DNA from: Clostridia bacterium | GTDB taxonomy: Bacteria; Bacillota; Clostridia; Lachnospirales; Cellulosilyticaceae | DNA length: 5,225 nt | Reading direction: 5' to 3' | NCBI GenBank assembly: GCA_029256345.1 | Contig: JAQSYC010000132.1 | Location: 1 to 5,225, forward strand | In this document: positions 5,211 to 5,225 of the stretch, piece by piece | Numbering within the stretch: the stretch's first letter is position 1 | How the letters are laid out: every line of letters starts with the position of its first letter | Position numbers and translations under genes: made by a program | The notes under the pieces: generated by a model | What the model was told of the DNA's origin: nothing | Databases searched by the model: none | The model's input: the letters and a program-made list of their open reading frames with translations, nothing else

Positions 5211-5225
5211 TATTACTATGTAAGA

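Overview
The window comes from a low-GC, AT-rich genome and carries five genes, all on the + strand. AGGAGG-type ribosome binding sites, an ECF sigma/anti-sigma pair, a rubrerythrin and Rho-independent terminators point to an anaerobic Firmicute, most likely class Clostridia. That placement is an inference from gene content and style; the genus cannot be told from this sequence.

Layout. (1) 2-457: 3' part of a dCTP deaminase gene (dcd), cut by the left edge and closed by a strong terminator at 490-525. (2) 544-2250: a two-gene operon of an ECF sigma factor and a membrane-spanning protein that is probably its anti-sigma factor. The genes overlap by ATGA. A textbook extracytoplasmic-stress promoter (TGAAAC-N16-CGTA) lies just upstream, so the sigma factor probably drives its own operon. 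(3) 2251-2578: an AT-rich intergenic region with a nested inverted repeat/terminator and a candidate housekeeping promoter. (4) 2579-4426: a membrane-anchored HD-GYP protein with an extracellular Cache-like sensor, HAMP and coiled coil, predicted to hydrolyse cyclic-di-GMP; a 14-bp-stem terminator follows. (5) 4513-5130: a rubrerythrin (peroxide reductase) gene with a near-consensus sigma-A promoter and a perfect 8-1-8 palindrome of the PerR/Fur type at the expected transcription start. A final hairpin without a T tract lies at 5175-5210.

Each unit has its own promoter and/or terminator, so the region looks like a string of independently controlled units and not one pathway. The three regulatory units share a theme of sensing the outside or stress: envelope stress (sigma/anti-sigma), an external ligand coupled to c-di-GMP turnover (HD-GYP), and peroxide or oxygen (rubrerythrin). 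I see no mobile element, CRISPR array, tRNA or rRNA, and no clearly unprecedented system. The most informative signals are the two cis-regulatory sites, the autoregulatory ECF promoter and the PerR/Fur-like operator.
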